Source: Papilionanthe hookeriana x Papilionanthe teres (Eukaryota > Streptophyta > Magnoliopsida > Asparagales > Orchidaceae). Taken from it: a DNA stretch of 64,000 nucleotides. The stretch covers positions 58,570,155 through 58,634,154 of the forward strand of contig CM040428.1 in assembly GCA_022702705.1 (NCBI GenBank). The letters are read 5' to 3'. A program made the position numbers and the translations under genes. Under the pieces are notes generated by a model, which was not told the DNA's origin, searched no databases, and saw only the letters and a list, made by a program, of their open reading frames with translations. The stretch's first letter is position 1, and each line of letters begins with the position of its first letter. This document shows, piece by piece, positions 1 through 12,259 of this stretch.

Positions 1-200
1 GTTACTAGTGAGTTATAACTCCCTTGTACCTTCTGTGTAACTCCGTGTACAAATAGATAAAATAGAAGCGCGAGTTACAAGTGAGTTACACGGGAGGTAC
101 AAGGAGGTTATAACACGCTTGTAACCCTCTTGTAACCCCGTGTACATTTTTATGTAGCCAGCTTACGCGTACGGTTGATGTACGCAAATTATTTCCCTAG
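1..200. mobile_element. MITE-like foldback fragment cut by the window edge
   Basis: A 30-bp arm at 12-41 is matched in reverse complement at 85-114 with 26 of 30 positions identical, leaving a 43-nt loop. Both arms carry GTTATAAC and TTGTAC motifs, and further TTGTAAC runs follow to about 140. The stretch 165-190 (TTACGCGTACGG, then TACGCAAATTATT) resembles the ends of the elements at 23.9 and 59.5 kb. It is probably the right part of a foldback MITE whose left end lies outside the window. No target duplication can be checked. Confidence 0.5.
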
Positions 201-612
201 AGTTGAGACTACTATTTTTCAAAATTAGTTTATTTTTCAAAGTTATCACATCGATATAATAAAAGAGCCAACCCGGCAAGCATCATATCATCAGCGACTC
301 TGTATGTCGATATGGTAAAATCGTAGCTGACACGACTTTTTTGTCAATTTGAAAAATTTTCTATTTTTTGTGTCGATTTAAAATAATAAATTTGAAAAAG
401 TGCTATTTTAAAAATTTTGCCCCGCTAAATTTTAAGATTTGCATGAATGATCTCTGTTATAAAGCTGGAGGAAAAAGACATAACCTTTATCATTAAACAT
501 TTATGATCAGAACGAATTGTCGAGAGAGTGTTGGATTAAAAATGTGGCATTTCTTGTCTTAATTTTATTTATATGCGAACAGGAGAAACCAAATTCTAAA
601 CTGAGCCTCTAT

Positions 613-614
<2 letters not shown>
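200..614. other. Intergenic, nothing recognised
   Basis: AT-rich sequence with short A/T runs. No coding pattern, RNA gene or repeat boundary was recognised. Confidence 0.6.

Positions 615-654
<40 letters not shown>
615..654. repeat. (GA)20 microsatellite
   Basis: Uninterrupted GA dinucleotide tract of about 40 bp. It creates a spurious Arg-Glu repeat reading frame. Confidence 0.95.
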
Positions 655-658
<4 letters not shown>

Positions 659-833
659 GTGTATCCATATATTTATCTTCTCACAAAGTTAAGAAGCCCA
701 TATTTGATTCATTTGCTAGGTTATGAGCTGAACACGAACACGTTTTTCCGTGCTCGATATATAAACGAGCTGAATACGAACAAAGATTTGTTCTTTCGTG
801 TTCGATTTATTTTAGCTTGAAATACTACTCATC

Positions 834-836
<3 letters not shown>

Positions 837-898
<62 letters not shown>
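837..898. repeat. (TA)n microsatellite, about 62 bp
   Basis: Uninterrupted TA dinucleotide tract in AT-rich noncoding DNA. Confidence 0.95.
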
Positions 899-901
<3 letters not shown>

Positions 902-3039
902 GAGTGATATTTTAAAATAAATTAATTGACTACAAGATTACAATGATTAATAATAAATTAAAATTATTAATTAAGAAAATAGAATAAAAATATTAAATTA
1001 TATTTAAATGATGTTTTAGTACAAACAATAAGAGTTAAATCTTTCCCAAACTCTTGATGTCATACGGTTGCATGATTAGGGTTTGTCAAGATGACTCTTT
1101 GTTCATGAACCGCTTGTGTTTAGCTCGCTAAGCAAACATACCGAACACGAACGCACTTTTTTTTGTTAGAAATATAAACAAGCCGAACACGAATAGTGAT
1201 ATTTTTTAACCAGCCGAACACGAGTTCGTTTACACCCCTACTCGCAATTGACACACATTCCTAGGAAAATGCATTGCCAACCGATGACCCAGTTGACATT
1301 GGAGAAGAAACAATGGGATAATATAATTTGAACTAAAATAATGTAAAAAAATTCATTGAATATTTAATGCGAAACATTTTCTTATGTGTTACATATCATT
1401 TACCTTCTAACATTCATCTATTTGTATAACATAATCAAATTACATCTATTGATTTTTTTGTTTTAAGTTCTCAACTGCAGCACTAATTGTGAGTTGGGGA
1501 CATTCAAATGTCAACACCTCCTTTGTAGATGCCTAATTATAGAATGTTAGGTCAAGGAGTTATCCCACATCCTTTTATCAGTTGCATGACAATGCCACTG
1601 AAGCAATAATCATTCACATGTGAGAGTGAATAGTCACCACATTGTTTATACAAGAAAGGTTAGGCCTATGAATCCATAGATCAATGCATAAATATGATTA
1701 GGTAGGTTTAGTATTTTTATTAGAATTATTTAAGTATAGAAGCAATAGGAGGTGGTTGGATTCTATATGCATTATTTTGTTCTTCTTTTAGTTAAACAAT
1801 TATTGAGTCATTTTAATTTCTTATGCACTTAAATTGCAATCTAACTTTCCATAGTTCACCTTAATGGTTTGTGGGGCCTTAGATATGAATGATTAAAAGG
1901 TAAAGGCTCATTGGATTAGAAGAATTTATGTTGTTTCCTTCAAGAGTAGTAAGATATTATATAATATTTTAAATGATGATTAGTTTGTAGAGAATATTTT
2001 TGTCTTGCGGTTCATTGAGAATTCCAGTCTGCTCAGCTCATATATCTAATGTTAGGATAAACTTATTTGATCATATACTTAAGAAATATTGTAATATCAA
2101 TAGCTTAAATTAATCTTTAAGAAGGTAAGATTTTACGGGCCAGCCCCAATAGTTTAAATCCCCATTACTTGGATAATGTGGTTCAAATGAAAAAGAATTG
2201 GTTGAATGATCATGTTGCTCTACATATTTTTCATATTAATATCACTCTTCTTTGCATAAATAAATTTTAATAAGTGCTACAAAATATAAATTTTTATATG
2301 ATTAAGGTTATTGTAGTTTATCCTTTCATTATAATATTATGTGGGTATCTTGATCTTCGTGGTAGAAAGGCATTTATAGATTAATGACTTGGTTGTTTAG
2401 TCAAATTACAATGAGTTAAAAATCATTGGATTACTCTTCATTTTTTTCTAGACAAATAAGGAAACAAATTTTTTAAGAGCTATTTACTCGAAACATCTAT
2501 TCTAAATTTGGATAATTTCTTATGAATAAAGAGTACTTTTTTTTTAATTGAAAGAGACATAGCCTTCTTATGTGTTTCATCGAAAAATTAAATTACAACT
2601 AAAGAGTACTTATTTAACTAAATCTTTAGCATTCATCCTAATATAATTTGTGGAAGAAATATAGTATAGTGAGAAGCATGCATTGGCTTATTTATATTTT
2701 TTTTATTTACTTATTTGAATAAACTAGACTAACAGTTTTGATTACTTTGAAAGATAAACGTACAAGGTATCTATTGGTAAATTCAAAGAAATTATTAAGC
2801 AATTCATTTTAATGTTTAGGTTAGTCATATCAAATTTATCAAATCATTTATAACTTAAAAAAATATAAAGCATATTTTATAAAAAGAGCATCTACTAGCT
2901 TTTCAGCTTAAGTAATTTTATCTGCAAGGTTTATTTCTTGGGTTTGAGTTCTTTATACATATATTAATTTATCACCACCACTTTAAAAGTTTTTAGGACT
3001 TGCTAACAAAAAATAACATCATACGACACTTGTAAATTG
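899..3039. other. AT-rich intergenic DNA, nothing recognised
   Basis: About 2.1 kb with stops in all frames. No domain, RNA gene or clear repeat was seen. It may continue the retroelement remnant that lies to its right, but no pol motif could be read. Confidence 0.5.
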
Positions 3040-4590
3040 ACATAACTAGTAGGTTAAGTTGTAAATGTAAACTACTTATTTCTTCTCTTTGGGTGACATA
3101 TAGAGCAATAACTCCCAAGGATTTTTTTATTTATCAAAAGAAGTTGAATAAGGGTCCTTAAGATGTTGAATGAACTATCTTTGTGTATTTGAATGTTGCC
3201 AATTTGATAGTTTATAATCAGTACGACGCCCACAATAACATCTATGCAGGGATTGCTTTTAGCTAGAAAGTCATTTTCAGTGAATGTGATAGGTGGCTTG
3301 CTAGCTACTTGTTGTTGGGATGGACTTAATAAATTTACCTTCCATAATTGAAATCCTTTGAGGTTTGATTTGTGGAATGCCTCTAATTCATCCAAACAAA
3401 GGATGGTTGGGACTATTCAATCTATATGAATTGGTTGGGACTATTCGTTCTATATGAATAGCCTACGTTAGGACAAGTTTTTAAAGGCTTATTAAAATGG
3501 TGTATTTTCTTATCTTTAAGTGTTTGACTTTGTGGATAAACTCTTTTAGTTTATTGGTATTGATAAGCTCCTTGACCGGGCTCTTTAAAGGTTAGCACTA
3601 CTTAGTGGTGTGTCCTCAGTCTCATTAGTATATACAATATTCTTTAGTTTCACATGGATTACTCCTAGCATTTATTGGTGCCAGTTTTCAAAGATATTCC
3701 TTACTTTTAATGGCATCTATAGCTTTAGTCATGTATAGTCTCAATGGATTTAGAATGGATGAATGATAAATTGGTGGTTTATTCTCTTCTATATTCACTA
3801 ATTACCTGCTTCTCCTTATTTTGAACTCCCCCTTAAATGTGACAAAATTAGAGTACCTAAAAAAAATAAATATGAGCACATCTCAAAATTTGGTCTTATC
3901 ATATGCCCCACATGGTAAATTTTATTCTTCTTGGCGGACTTGAATAAAAATTATCTTTAGTGAGTGTGGTTCTTAAAGTTTAATCTTAGAGTTGTAGGGG
4001 AAAAAATTTTACTCTTCAGCTAAAGTATATTTCTTAGCCAGCTCCAACAATTTTTCTAGGGTCTTCTGGTATTATTACCAAATAACATAGTGGAAACAAC
4101 CTTCTTTGTCCTTTGGCAATTCCAACAATTGTGATTGCGGGTCAGTGACTCCTAACTTCTAGTATCTCCTTTTATAATTGAGTAATAGAGGCTCTAAAGG
4201 GCCTCCTCGCTCGTGGAAAATTCATAATAGTGCTTACGAGCATAATCTCTTATGTGGCTTCTGTGCACTATCGAATTAAACAATGAACATGTACTTGAAT
4301 TCAACATAAGAGATAATAAATATTGGTGGTAGATTATTGAACCACTGTAACACAAACTCAATAGTTATGAAAAATAAACAACATATTAAAGCAACATTTA
4401 TTCCAAGTAAAGACTACCGACTCAAATAAGGCAATATACTTAGTAGGATCATACATACCCCTATAAGATTCCAATGATAGAATCTTCAAAGCATCTACTT
4501 CAACAATTTTCCTAAAGAAAACACACTCCGATTGATATCTCTTCTGAGCTCTTGCTCAATTTTTTTCTATCTCATAATTTGAAGGAGACG
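3040..4590 (-). pseudogene. Decayed Ty3/gypsy gag-protease remnant
   Basis: Read on the minus strand. Near 4470-4440 there is a gag-like phrase LESYRGMYDP, the counterpart of the LESYDGTTDP motif of plant Ty3/gypsy gag proteins. Near 4100-4040 weak similarity to the gag spacer (leucine-rich, ending in an AEE-like stretch) is visible. At 3395-3072 a 107-codon frame contains PITFTENDF followed by a hydrophobic segment and an IQIHKDSSFNIL region. That matches the order PITFTxED...VLVDTGSSADILF around the retroviral-type aspartic protease, but the catalytic D-T/S-G is not preserved. Frameshifts and stops are frequent. The Tat/Retand side of Ty3/gypsy is the likely source. No LTRs were located. 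Confidence 0.5.
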
Positions 4591-4966
4591 AGTTTGCACT
4601 ATTTGGCTAGTATGTTTAATCCTCACTTGCCATAATTGTTATAAATTATGTTATTGCTTGGCTTTGCTTTTTGGGTAACAACTTTTCATTTTTATATTAT
4701 GTTCCATTCTCATCACTTCTTTCAAAATATTTCATCCTAAATTTTCTATGGATACACACACCCAAGAAAACAACTAGAAAATTGGAGGGTTAACAGAGAG
4801 AGAACAAAGCAAGAAATATGAAAAATGTGAGTTTCTTTCTATAAAATCGTATCTTTTTTTTATAGTCATCACCCATATTTATAGAGATTCCGACACACAT
4901 TATGATATAATGCATTAATTATATTAGACGGTATCCTCTTTATTTTGGTATGCACATATATACATA

Positions 4967-4971
<5 letters not shown>

Positions 4972-5025
<54 letters not shown>
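4972..5025. repeat. (TA)n microsatellite
   Basis: About 54 bp of TA repeats, preceded by interrupted ATATAC/ATATGT repeats. A second, interrupted tract lies at about 5326-5372. Both give spurious Tyr-Ile reading frames. Confidence 0.9.
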
Positions 5026-5028
<3 letters not shown>

Positions 5029-5326
5029 GCATTCTACCGCTGCTTACGGTTTTAATCCGACTCCTACACCCTCTCTTTTGTTTCCCTTACACTTATTTTT
5101 CATCTCGTTATCCGCTCCCGTTTTTTGGTACTTTTTTCTTCTCGCTGGAGCTTTCTTGTTTTTGAGGATTTTTTGCGTGCGTTGTAACGATGGAGGCGGA
5201 ACCCCTAGGGGTGTGTGAGTTTTGTACTTTTCTTTTCTTTTAACTGGGGATCCGCTCCTCAAACCCCTGTACCGACAATTTTCTAATCAACGCGTAGTGA
5301 GCCCTAAGTCGCTCTTTCCCCAAAAA

Positions 5327-5359
<33 letters not shown>

Positions 5360-5880
5360 GTGTATATATATAGTAAAATCTTATCTACACTCAATTTGAA
5401 ATTGGCTCGAAGACTAATCCGGGCTAAATACTCAGCATATCTTTACTCCTTTGGCTCAATTTATACTCTCATTCTATTCTAAATTCAATTTTGATTTTGA
5501 ACACCGTTCAATCCTCAATTTGAAACCTCTAACCCTAATGCTGCTCGATTGAATAATGAGCTTTATTTATTTATTTATTTGTAAATTTTATTTAGGGGGC
5601 CCACATACTCAATGCATATACGGCATATTATGATGATTTCTTTTTCTTGCTTCAAGTCTTCAAAGAGGACAGAAAGATGGTTCCAACCTTATTGAGAAAA
5701 GGTAGAAACAGCCCCTTTAAAGCATGTGACACTTCAAATCATTTTACAAAATAAATAAATTTCTAGACATTATTTTTTTAAAAATATATACAGAATTGTT
5801 GAGTTTTGACAGCTTTTTTATTTAAATTATCACTGAAATCTGAATTTTTCAATCGGTCATAGCTAAGACGGTATCGTGAT
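5026..5880. other. Intergenic, nothing recognised
   Basis: Contains the second TA tract and a short ATTT repeat near 5566. The several short open frames here have no recognisable domain. Confidence 0.5.
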
Positions 5881-5894
5881 AGTGCGGGTCTGTT

Positions 5895-6110
5895 TGAAAT
5901 AGCTACAGCTTATTAAAAAATAGTTGTAAATATCTTGAAAAATAATATGATATTCAAAAAATTGTGGTGGTATTTACAAATTTTTTTTTTTTTGTAAATG
6001 TCATACCACAGCTAGAAAATTTTCTCCACACCTAGCTAGGGACGGGTGAGATAACGCAAATTTTGGTTGCAGCCTTTTGAAAAAGCTGCCAAAACGCAGT
6101 TTATCCAAAT
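5895..6110. mobile_element. MITE-like element, possibly hAT type
   Basis: The left end carries GGTCTGTTTGAAATAGCTAC. The right side carries AGCTGCCAAAACGCAGTTT and TATCCAAA, whose reverse complement gives the TTTGGATAAACTGCGTTTTG layout seen at ends of many plant MITEs. Internally, two arms (about 5961-5980 and 5990-6011) can pair across a T-rich loop. I found no clean target-site duplication, so the boundaries are uncertain. Confidence 0.35.
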
Positions 6111-6119
6111 TCAAGTATT

Positions 6120-6225
6120 ACCTGCCATAAGGAGACACTGCACCCGCAGGGGATTCGTGTCCCATAGCTGAGAAAACTTACGACCTTCAAAGAGACTGCT
6201 CTACTAATAGACCATAGAAAACTCA
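6120..6225 (-). mobile_element. tRNA-like SINE head (degenerate)
   Basis: On the minus strand, TGGTCTATTAGTAGAGCA (6214-6197) resembles a Pol III A box. About 50 nt downstream, GGACACGAATCC (near 6161-6150) resembles a B box, close to tRNA spacing. The acceptor stem does not pair convincingly, so this is a decayed tRNA-derived SINE rather than a tRNA gene. Confidence 0.35.
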
Positions 6226-6289
6226 TATATATAATTTTAATATTCAAAACCTGTGTGGACTAAAAAGTTTCCACTTTTACACGCGGAAT

Positions 6290-6756
6290 TGTTCATTAAT
6301 TGGTGGTTTTTTAAAAGTGGCATTTACGTACATACCACCTCAGTCTTACATATTTATATTTCTGACACTTAAAACTTAACTTTCAACATTATAGCACTTA
6401 AATCTAACAAATCACATCTTCCTTTTTTTCTAAAGGCAACGTTTAGCTATTTAATATTTAAAACTGGAATAACATGTCTCAACTTTACACGTGCAAGTGT
6501 TCATTCGTTTGACCTTTTGTAAAAGGTGCAGTTCATACATAACCACCTAATTTTTATATATCAACCTTTATGGCACCTAAACTTTATTTGTAACATTTAT
6601 ATCACCTAAATCTTTTATGTCATATCGATGATATCACCATTTTAAGTTTTAAAATGTGAAATGAACCTTTTCGTGCATAGGCAAGGTGACATGTATGTAA
6701 AAATTGAATTTTTGGCGATAGATATGTAAATACGAGAGAATTGAGTGGTACGTATG
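6290..6756. repeat. Dispersed noncoding repeat C (copy 1)
   Basis: A short phrase set recurs here: CACCTAA with TTTATAT, ACATTTATATCACCTAAA, CCATTTTAAGTTTTAAA, GTGCATA, and TGTAAATA plus GAATTGAG. The same order occurs at 58960-59200. Shorter echoes are seen near 30.7 and 34.7-35.1 kb. No coding content; probably an old MITE or LTR piece. Confidence 0.5.
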
Positions 6757-9500
6757 TGTTGAATCCTGATCTATCTATGAATCACACCCAAAAAAGTAGT
6801 GTAAGATAAGGGAGAAAGAGATAGAGAAGGGAGTGTACAATAATGAATAATAATTTATCGTTAGTTCTTTCTAAGGAAATGATCTCTCAATTTAAAGAGA
6901 AGATAAAGTATTTGAAGTAACATGTTTGCTTTTGTTTTAATGAGGACGTTATAAGAAACTTGTTGTATTTTAGAAGTATAAGCCATCGGTTTGGCTACCT
7001 TATGGCTCGTTCGGCAGAGATCAGTCAATTATGGTTTGACGAGATATGTCCATTGGACTATGCTGAATTAGGGTTGTCGAGCAGCCCTTGATGGTCTTTA
7101 GGTCAACATTAGTTGAATCAATCGACTTGGTTTTGCCTATCGGATGTTATAGTCAGATTGTTGACTATTGATCCCTATATGAGAAAATCTTGTTGGTAAG
7201 TTCACTGTAATATGATAGATAGCTCACTTTATGACAATAAGATTCTTCGAAAAGCTTCGTTGGATACGTTACGGCCTGTTATTAGCTCCGGATGAGGAAT
7301 CTCATTGGTGTCTATGAGATGACTGGTGATAATGGGCTCTTCCTTTGAGTTAGGTTGTGGCTAGAGACTAGTTGATGCCTCTGTTCAACTTGATTAACAT
7401 TGTTCTTTGGTTCGGATGGCTTGCATTTGGTCTACCTCTAGCCCCTAGTTAGTGAGTCTATATTTAGTCAAATTGGTACTTTGGTAGAGTCTTGGTTTTT
7501 CGCCAATGGACCTAGTCTTTCGCTAGTCAATCATTGGTCTTCCACCTGTGGGCCCTCCTTAACTGTACTCTTATGTTCTTTTCTCTGTTGGAACTTGATA
7601 TTCGTGTAGACATATTTCTTATATATATATTTTAGCTTTTTGATTCTCTTACTTCTTGAAAGCGACAATTATGATAAGACTAAGAGAATTAAATGCAAAA
7701 GTTGATTCATTTATTTTGTAATCAAAGCTTTTAATAGGTGCACTCCCTGGATTTTCAAGCCCATGATCCTTGTAAATAGGGCATGGTTGATGCCTTTGTT
7801 ACAATATTTGCTTTTGCGTCCATGTGCTTTAGTTGGTCGACTCTTAAAATTTCTTCATCGCAAGTCCTTGGAAACCTTAAGAAGATTCTCCTATCGTTGA
7901 GATGATGAGGAGGGCAATTAATTGTATGCGTCGTGACTCCTTTCTGAAGCAAACAAGAAGCTAGACGGGGAGAAGAGTCGTGGGGTTGGGGCAAAGGAAA
8001 CAAGAAGCTCAAAGCTGAAAAGAGGCTAGAGTACAAGGCTAAGAAGAAGAAATTGGCTCATAAAAAATCGAATTGGTCGAACTTACAGATGAAGTGGAGT
8101 CATCTAAATCAATTCAAGGTCTTCGGTGGGAGAAGGATTGGGTGGAGGATTGGAGGAATATGGGCAGCCATGCAGCAGGTTCTTCAACCCAACCTCCTCC
8201 AGGGGCCAGTGACCAGCCGACTGATCCTCCTTCATGAGAAGCTGATGGTCCTCATTTATTTGAGGGACAAGAAGTTATCTTTGTGCTGCTGGCTGAGGGA
8301 TTATGGACCACAACAACTCTATCGCCACCTTCTGAGAGTAGTTTGTCCCTTCAATGGATTGGGACAGATCTAATCCTTAGTATATGGAGACTCGATCTTC
8401 GTGATTAAGAAATTTTTTTCACAGTTTCTAACATTTTTTTTATGCAGAAGAGGTGATCCGGATGATCAACTTGCTTTTGGAGGAGGATGGACAGGGCCTA
8501 ACCCCAAGATTGATTCAGATGACTTAATTGTCAACCCAGTGCAACGAAGATAAGATTAACTACCCGACCAACCATCTTACAACCCTTAAAAAGGTGACCG
8601 GTGGGCATAGGTTGTATCCTGCGTTGTTGGCTTGATGGCTAGAGAAGAAGGAGGACTTCCGACAGGATTGTTATGATGCAAAAGGAAAAAGAATTACAGT
8701 TCTTTTGGAGGAGCTGGAGGTGCATCGGTTGATGCTAGTGTGTGTTCAAACAACATGCTCAATGCTCGGGTTCAGAGTGAAGGCAACCGCATATACACTT
8801 TAAGTTTGGTGGTGGAGCGTTGTACAATAAGCTGCTTCGACATTTACTTAATTCGGCTGAAGCGATGAACGAATCACTTATAAATTTTTTTCGGGAATAA
8901 AATTCAGATTTTTATCATTTTTTGAAATGAAATTTAATTTCTATAACATTTTCTCTTGAATACTATGTTTAGTTGATGTTATTTTTTGAATCAAGATATG
9001 GCTTTATTTTAATGGTGGCATTACAAAATATTTTATATATTTTACTAGTATAGGCCTTCGGTTTGGCTAACTTATGCCTTGGTCGATCGAGATCAATCGG
9101 TTTGGGTTTGTTGAAACTTGTTCATCAGACTATGCTGAATCATGGATGTCAATCGACCCTTAATGATCTTCAGATTGCTATGACTTGACTTAATCAACTT
9201 GGCTTTGTCGATTGACTGTTCTAGTCACTTCTCAACTATTGATACTCAATGAAGAACTCTTGTCAGTTGAGTAAGAATAGACTATCGGGAAGAGGATAAA
9301 TCACCATAAATCGATATGTAGCTCTCTCCTTGAGAGAATTCTTTGAGATGCTTTGTTAGATGCATTTGGCCAGTTATATGCTCCTAATGAAAAATCTTAA
9401 GAGCGCTTGTGAGATGGCTGACGTTGATGGGCTTTTCCTTTGAGCCAGCTTGAGGTCAGAGGGTGGTCGATGCCTCTGCTCAGCTAGACTGATATTGGAT
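6757..9500 (+). mobile_element. Non-autonomous LTR element, family A (copy 1)
   Basis: The left LTR starts TGTTGAATCCTGATC at 6757 and runs to about 7730. A matching direct repeat lies at about 8985-9500. Paired landmarks are GCCATCGGTTTGGCTA (near 6980) against GCCTTCGGTTTGGCTA (near 9053), the phrase GACTATGCTGAAT in both, and GATGCCTCTGYTCA in both. The right LTR is truncated near 9500. The 1.2-kb interior (7740-8930) is moderately GC-rich but holds no intact frame; a lysine-rich stretch near 7990-8060 could be a gag relic. The same family recurs at 20.2-22.9, 26.3-26.9 and 33.15 kb. Confidence 0.6.
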
Positions 9501-10180
9501 AACAAAAAAATTTATATTATAGCACAAAAACTATATCATTCATTTCATTTTAAATTTAATTTATTTAGTAGATTTAAAATTATTTTTTTGGATATTAATA
9601 TTTGAAATTTTAATGGAGGCAGTTATAGTACATTTAAGATAAACTTTATAAATGATTACAATTATTTACAAAAAAAATTAAAATTAAAACTCAGAACAAA
9701 AATTACAATTAAAATAAAAATAATACAAATATCCTATATTTAATATAATAATAAATTATATTTGCGCCTTTAATTAATAAGTTTAGTGGCGATAATCTCA
9801 TAAAAAGGTTTACATGATTTTGTTAAAATCTTAAATTTCAGGTTGGAAACTAATTAGAAATCATTAATCCCACTTGAAAGAAGTTGAGAAAAGTTGGCCA
9901 AATAAACGACACATTGACTTTGGGCTAAAATGTCCATTTCAGCAGGTGGAGTAGGCCCACTCAGAATGAAAGTTATGGCCCATCAGGCCCATTATTGTGC
10001 GCAAGTTCATCGATCTTGTATTCAAGGGTCATGGCCTTCGTTAATGCAATGGGATGGGTTACACAAAAAATCACTCAAAAAGTGTTGTGAACTTTCTCAA
10101 TATAATTGTTTATGCGCTGAGCATGCAGACTTGCTATTTCTTTTTTATTTGCAAGTAAGCAAATTTTAAGAAGAGGAAGA
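9500..10180. other. Intergenic, nothing recognised
   Basis: AT-rich up to 9900, then less biased. A 79-codon frame at 9930-10169 has no recognisable domain and is probably chance. Confidence 0.5.
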
Positions 10181-10192
10181 GCTCATTTTGCG

Positions 10193-10489
10193 GATAAAAT
10201 ATTACATCGTACTTAGCACGTGAAGCCTACGTGCAGAAATTAACGAAATCACTGGACACTAAGCACGTAGAATTATCTGTGTTCGAGAATATTTTCGTTG
10301 TTATAATAACACAATAACATATCAATAACACATGAATAATACACAATAACACCCGAATAACGCGTAATAACATGAGGGGAATATTCCCTGCGTTACCGGG
10401 CGATTTTTTTCTGCCACGTTCTACGTGGAGTGATTTCACTGGACTCCGCATGTAACTCTAGGTGCGGAGTCCTGATGTAATATTTTCTC
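10193..10489. mobile_element. Mutator-type MITE with 9-bp target duplication
   Basis: The 297-bp element is flanked by the identical 9-mer CATTTTGCG at 10184-10192 and 10490-10498. Its terminal inverted repeats begin GATAAAATATTACATC on the left and GAGAAAATATTACATC on the right (reverse complement), and similarity continues for about 60 bp to GAAATCACT. The interior (about 10295-10375) is a run of AATAACAC-type short repeats. A 9-bp duplication with long TIRs is the hallmark of Mutator-like elements. There is no transposase; it is non-autonomous. Confidence 0.85.
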
Positions 10490-10646
10490 CATTTTGCGAG
10501 AACTTTATGTGAGTTCTGTTGATGCCACTTAATCAATTGGATTGGAAAGAACCCCAGATGAGTTATAAATTTTTCATTAGGAGTGCTAAGTGGATTTCAT
10601 AAGCATGCGACTTTGACTTTTGGAGTCACATAAATGAGCTTAACTA

Positions 10647-10808
10647 TAAGATTTGAGATCTAAGTAAAATATATAAATCTTGGTGACTTGAAGAATTTAC
10701 ACTATTTAAGGGTAAAAGAATTATATCTAAGATTTGAGATCTAATTTAGATCTATAAATCTTGGTGACTTGAAGAGTTTAAACTATTTAATGATAAAAGA
10801 GTAAAAGA
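10647..10808. repeat. 81-bp tandem duplication
   Basis: TAAGATTTGAGATCTAA followed by ATAAATCTTGGTGACTTGAA occurs at 10647 and again at 10728, a period of 81 bp. The two copies differ by a few substitutions and small indels. Confidence 0.85.
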
Positions 10809-10809
10809 G

Positions 10810-11870
10810 TTGAATGAGTTTAGTAAAAAGGTTACTTGTATGCTTGGCTATTTATGAGCGAATTAAGGAGCATGGTATAAATTTTGTACTTGAATCAATT
10901 AGACACAAGTTAGAATGGTTGTACATTGGTTCCACATTTCTTTTATTCTTTTAGTGAAGCATAATATAACAATAAAATAAAGCAAAAAAAAAATAGTAAT
11001 AATAATATTTGTCTAAGTGAATCATTAAATCAGAGATTTTGGAGAGATATTACAAAGTATTTTGAAATTTTATCTTAGGCAGATGTATTAGTAACCTATA
11101 ATCTATGAATATTAGAATTAGAAATCATCATATGATCAATTTCAATATTTTTATCTTTTAATTTTTAAGGATTTACAAGTATGATTGATCTTCAATGTTT
11201 ACACTAAGATATATGATTTTTATTCTAACATATTTCTAAGGTTCTTTAAGAGTGATTCTAACAAGCATCATTGCTTGAAACTATTGAAGCTAGAAAGCAA
11301 GTCCTTTAATAAATATTGTTAAAATCAAGCCACAAAATAAAATAAAATAAAAAGTTTACTCCTTCATTAAATGGTAGTCATAGAGGAGAATTCTTACTAA
11401 ACGAGCTCTTACCAAAGAAATCCTCTAACATAAATGGATTTGTTGAGAGACCGGCCATGGGTGAGGATAAAAATAACAGTAAGACTAAGATTACTACTAT
11501 GAAGGCTTCAAAAAAGGCAAATTCATTAGTAAGAAGAGATTAAATCAAGTTGAGGCTACTACCAGGGCTCAACAACCTTACTAATAATTCCAAAAATCAT
11601 AATGGATGATCTTCCTACAAATGGATCATCAATTGGGTGTTATTATCTTTAGCAGGTGTCATGGTATTGCGTTGTCCATGCAAAATCACTATTCCATAAA
11701 AAATAATCATGAAATATGTGAAGCCTTAGTTATTTTAATATAAGGAACAAAATGAGTTACCTTAAAGAAGATATTAAACCCTATATCCTCAAAAATAATA
11801 TCAAGCTCAATAATGGGGTATTGCTGAATTATTAATTAAATTGCTGGAAATCCTTAACAATAGGTAGTCC
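10810..11870. other. Intergenic, nothing recognised
   Basis: AT-rich sequence without a gene, RNA or repeat signal that I could support. Confidence 0.5.
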
Positions 11871-11872
11871 AA

Positions 11873-12255
11873 CCCAACAACAAAAATAACAAGCCCTTAT
11901 TCCACTAAGTGGGGTCAGCAACATGAATCTTTTTTCTCGAATGTGTCCTATTGAGTGTTATATTTTTATTTAACTCTAATATATTAAGATCATTTTTTAT
12001 ACAATATGCCAAAGTATTTTTTGGTCTACCCCTGCCTTTCTTAACATAAGTAAAATCTAAAACATGTACTCCTAACAGGATCATTAGATGGACAGCATTT
12101 AATGTGACCAAAACATCTAAGATCACTCTCTCTAATCTTGTTAGCCACTGGAGCTACACCAACCCTATTAATTATATATTCGTTTCACATTTTGTCTTTT
12201 TGTCAAGCCACTCATCCACTTATGCATTCTCATCTCAACAACACTTAACTTTGTT
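11873..12255 (-). mobile_element. RTE-clade LINE 3' end fragment
   Basis: Minus strand. The reading frame at 12126-11905 ends in HVADPT and contains LDFTYVKKGRGRPKNTL and the block IKNDLN. These are the C-terminal landmarks of plant RTE LINE reverse transcriptases. Upstream (12255-12130) EMRMHKWMSG and a VAPV-like stretch can be read across stops. The 3' side ends in the plant RTE/SINE tail phrase ATTCATGTTGCTGACCC and then TTG-type repeats. It is truncated at the 5' side and interrupted by stops, so inactive. A sister fragment lies at 30.9-31.2 kb. Confidence 0.75.
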
Positions 12256-12259
12256 TTAT

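Noticed and set aside
4950..5482. Open frames rich in Tyr-Ile repeats, also at 24331-24567 and 35018-35296
   Set aside because: They are translations of TA microsatellites, not genes.
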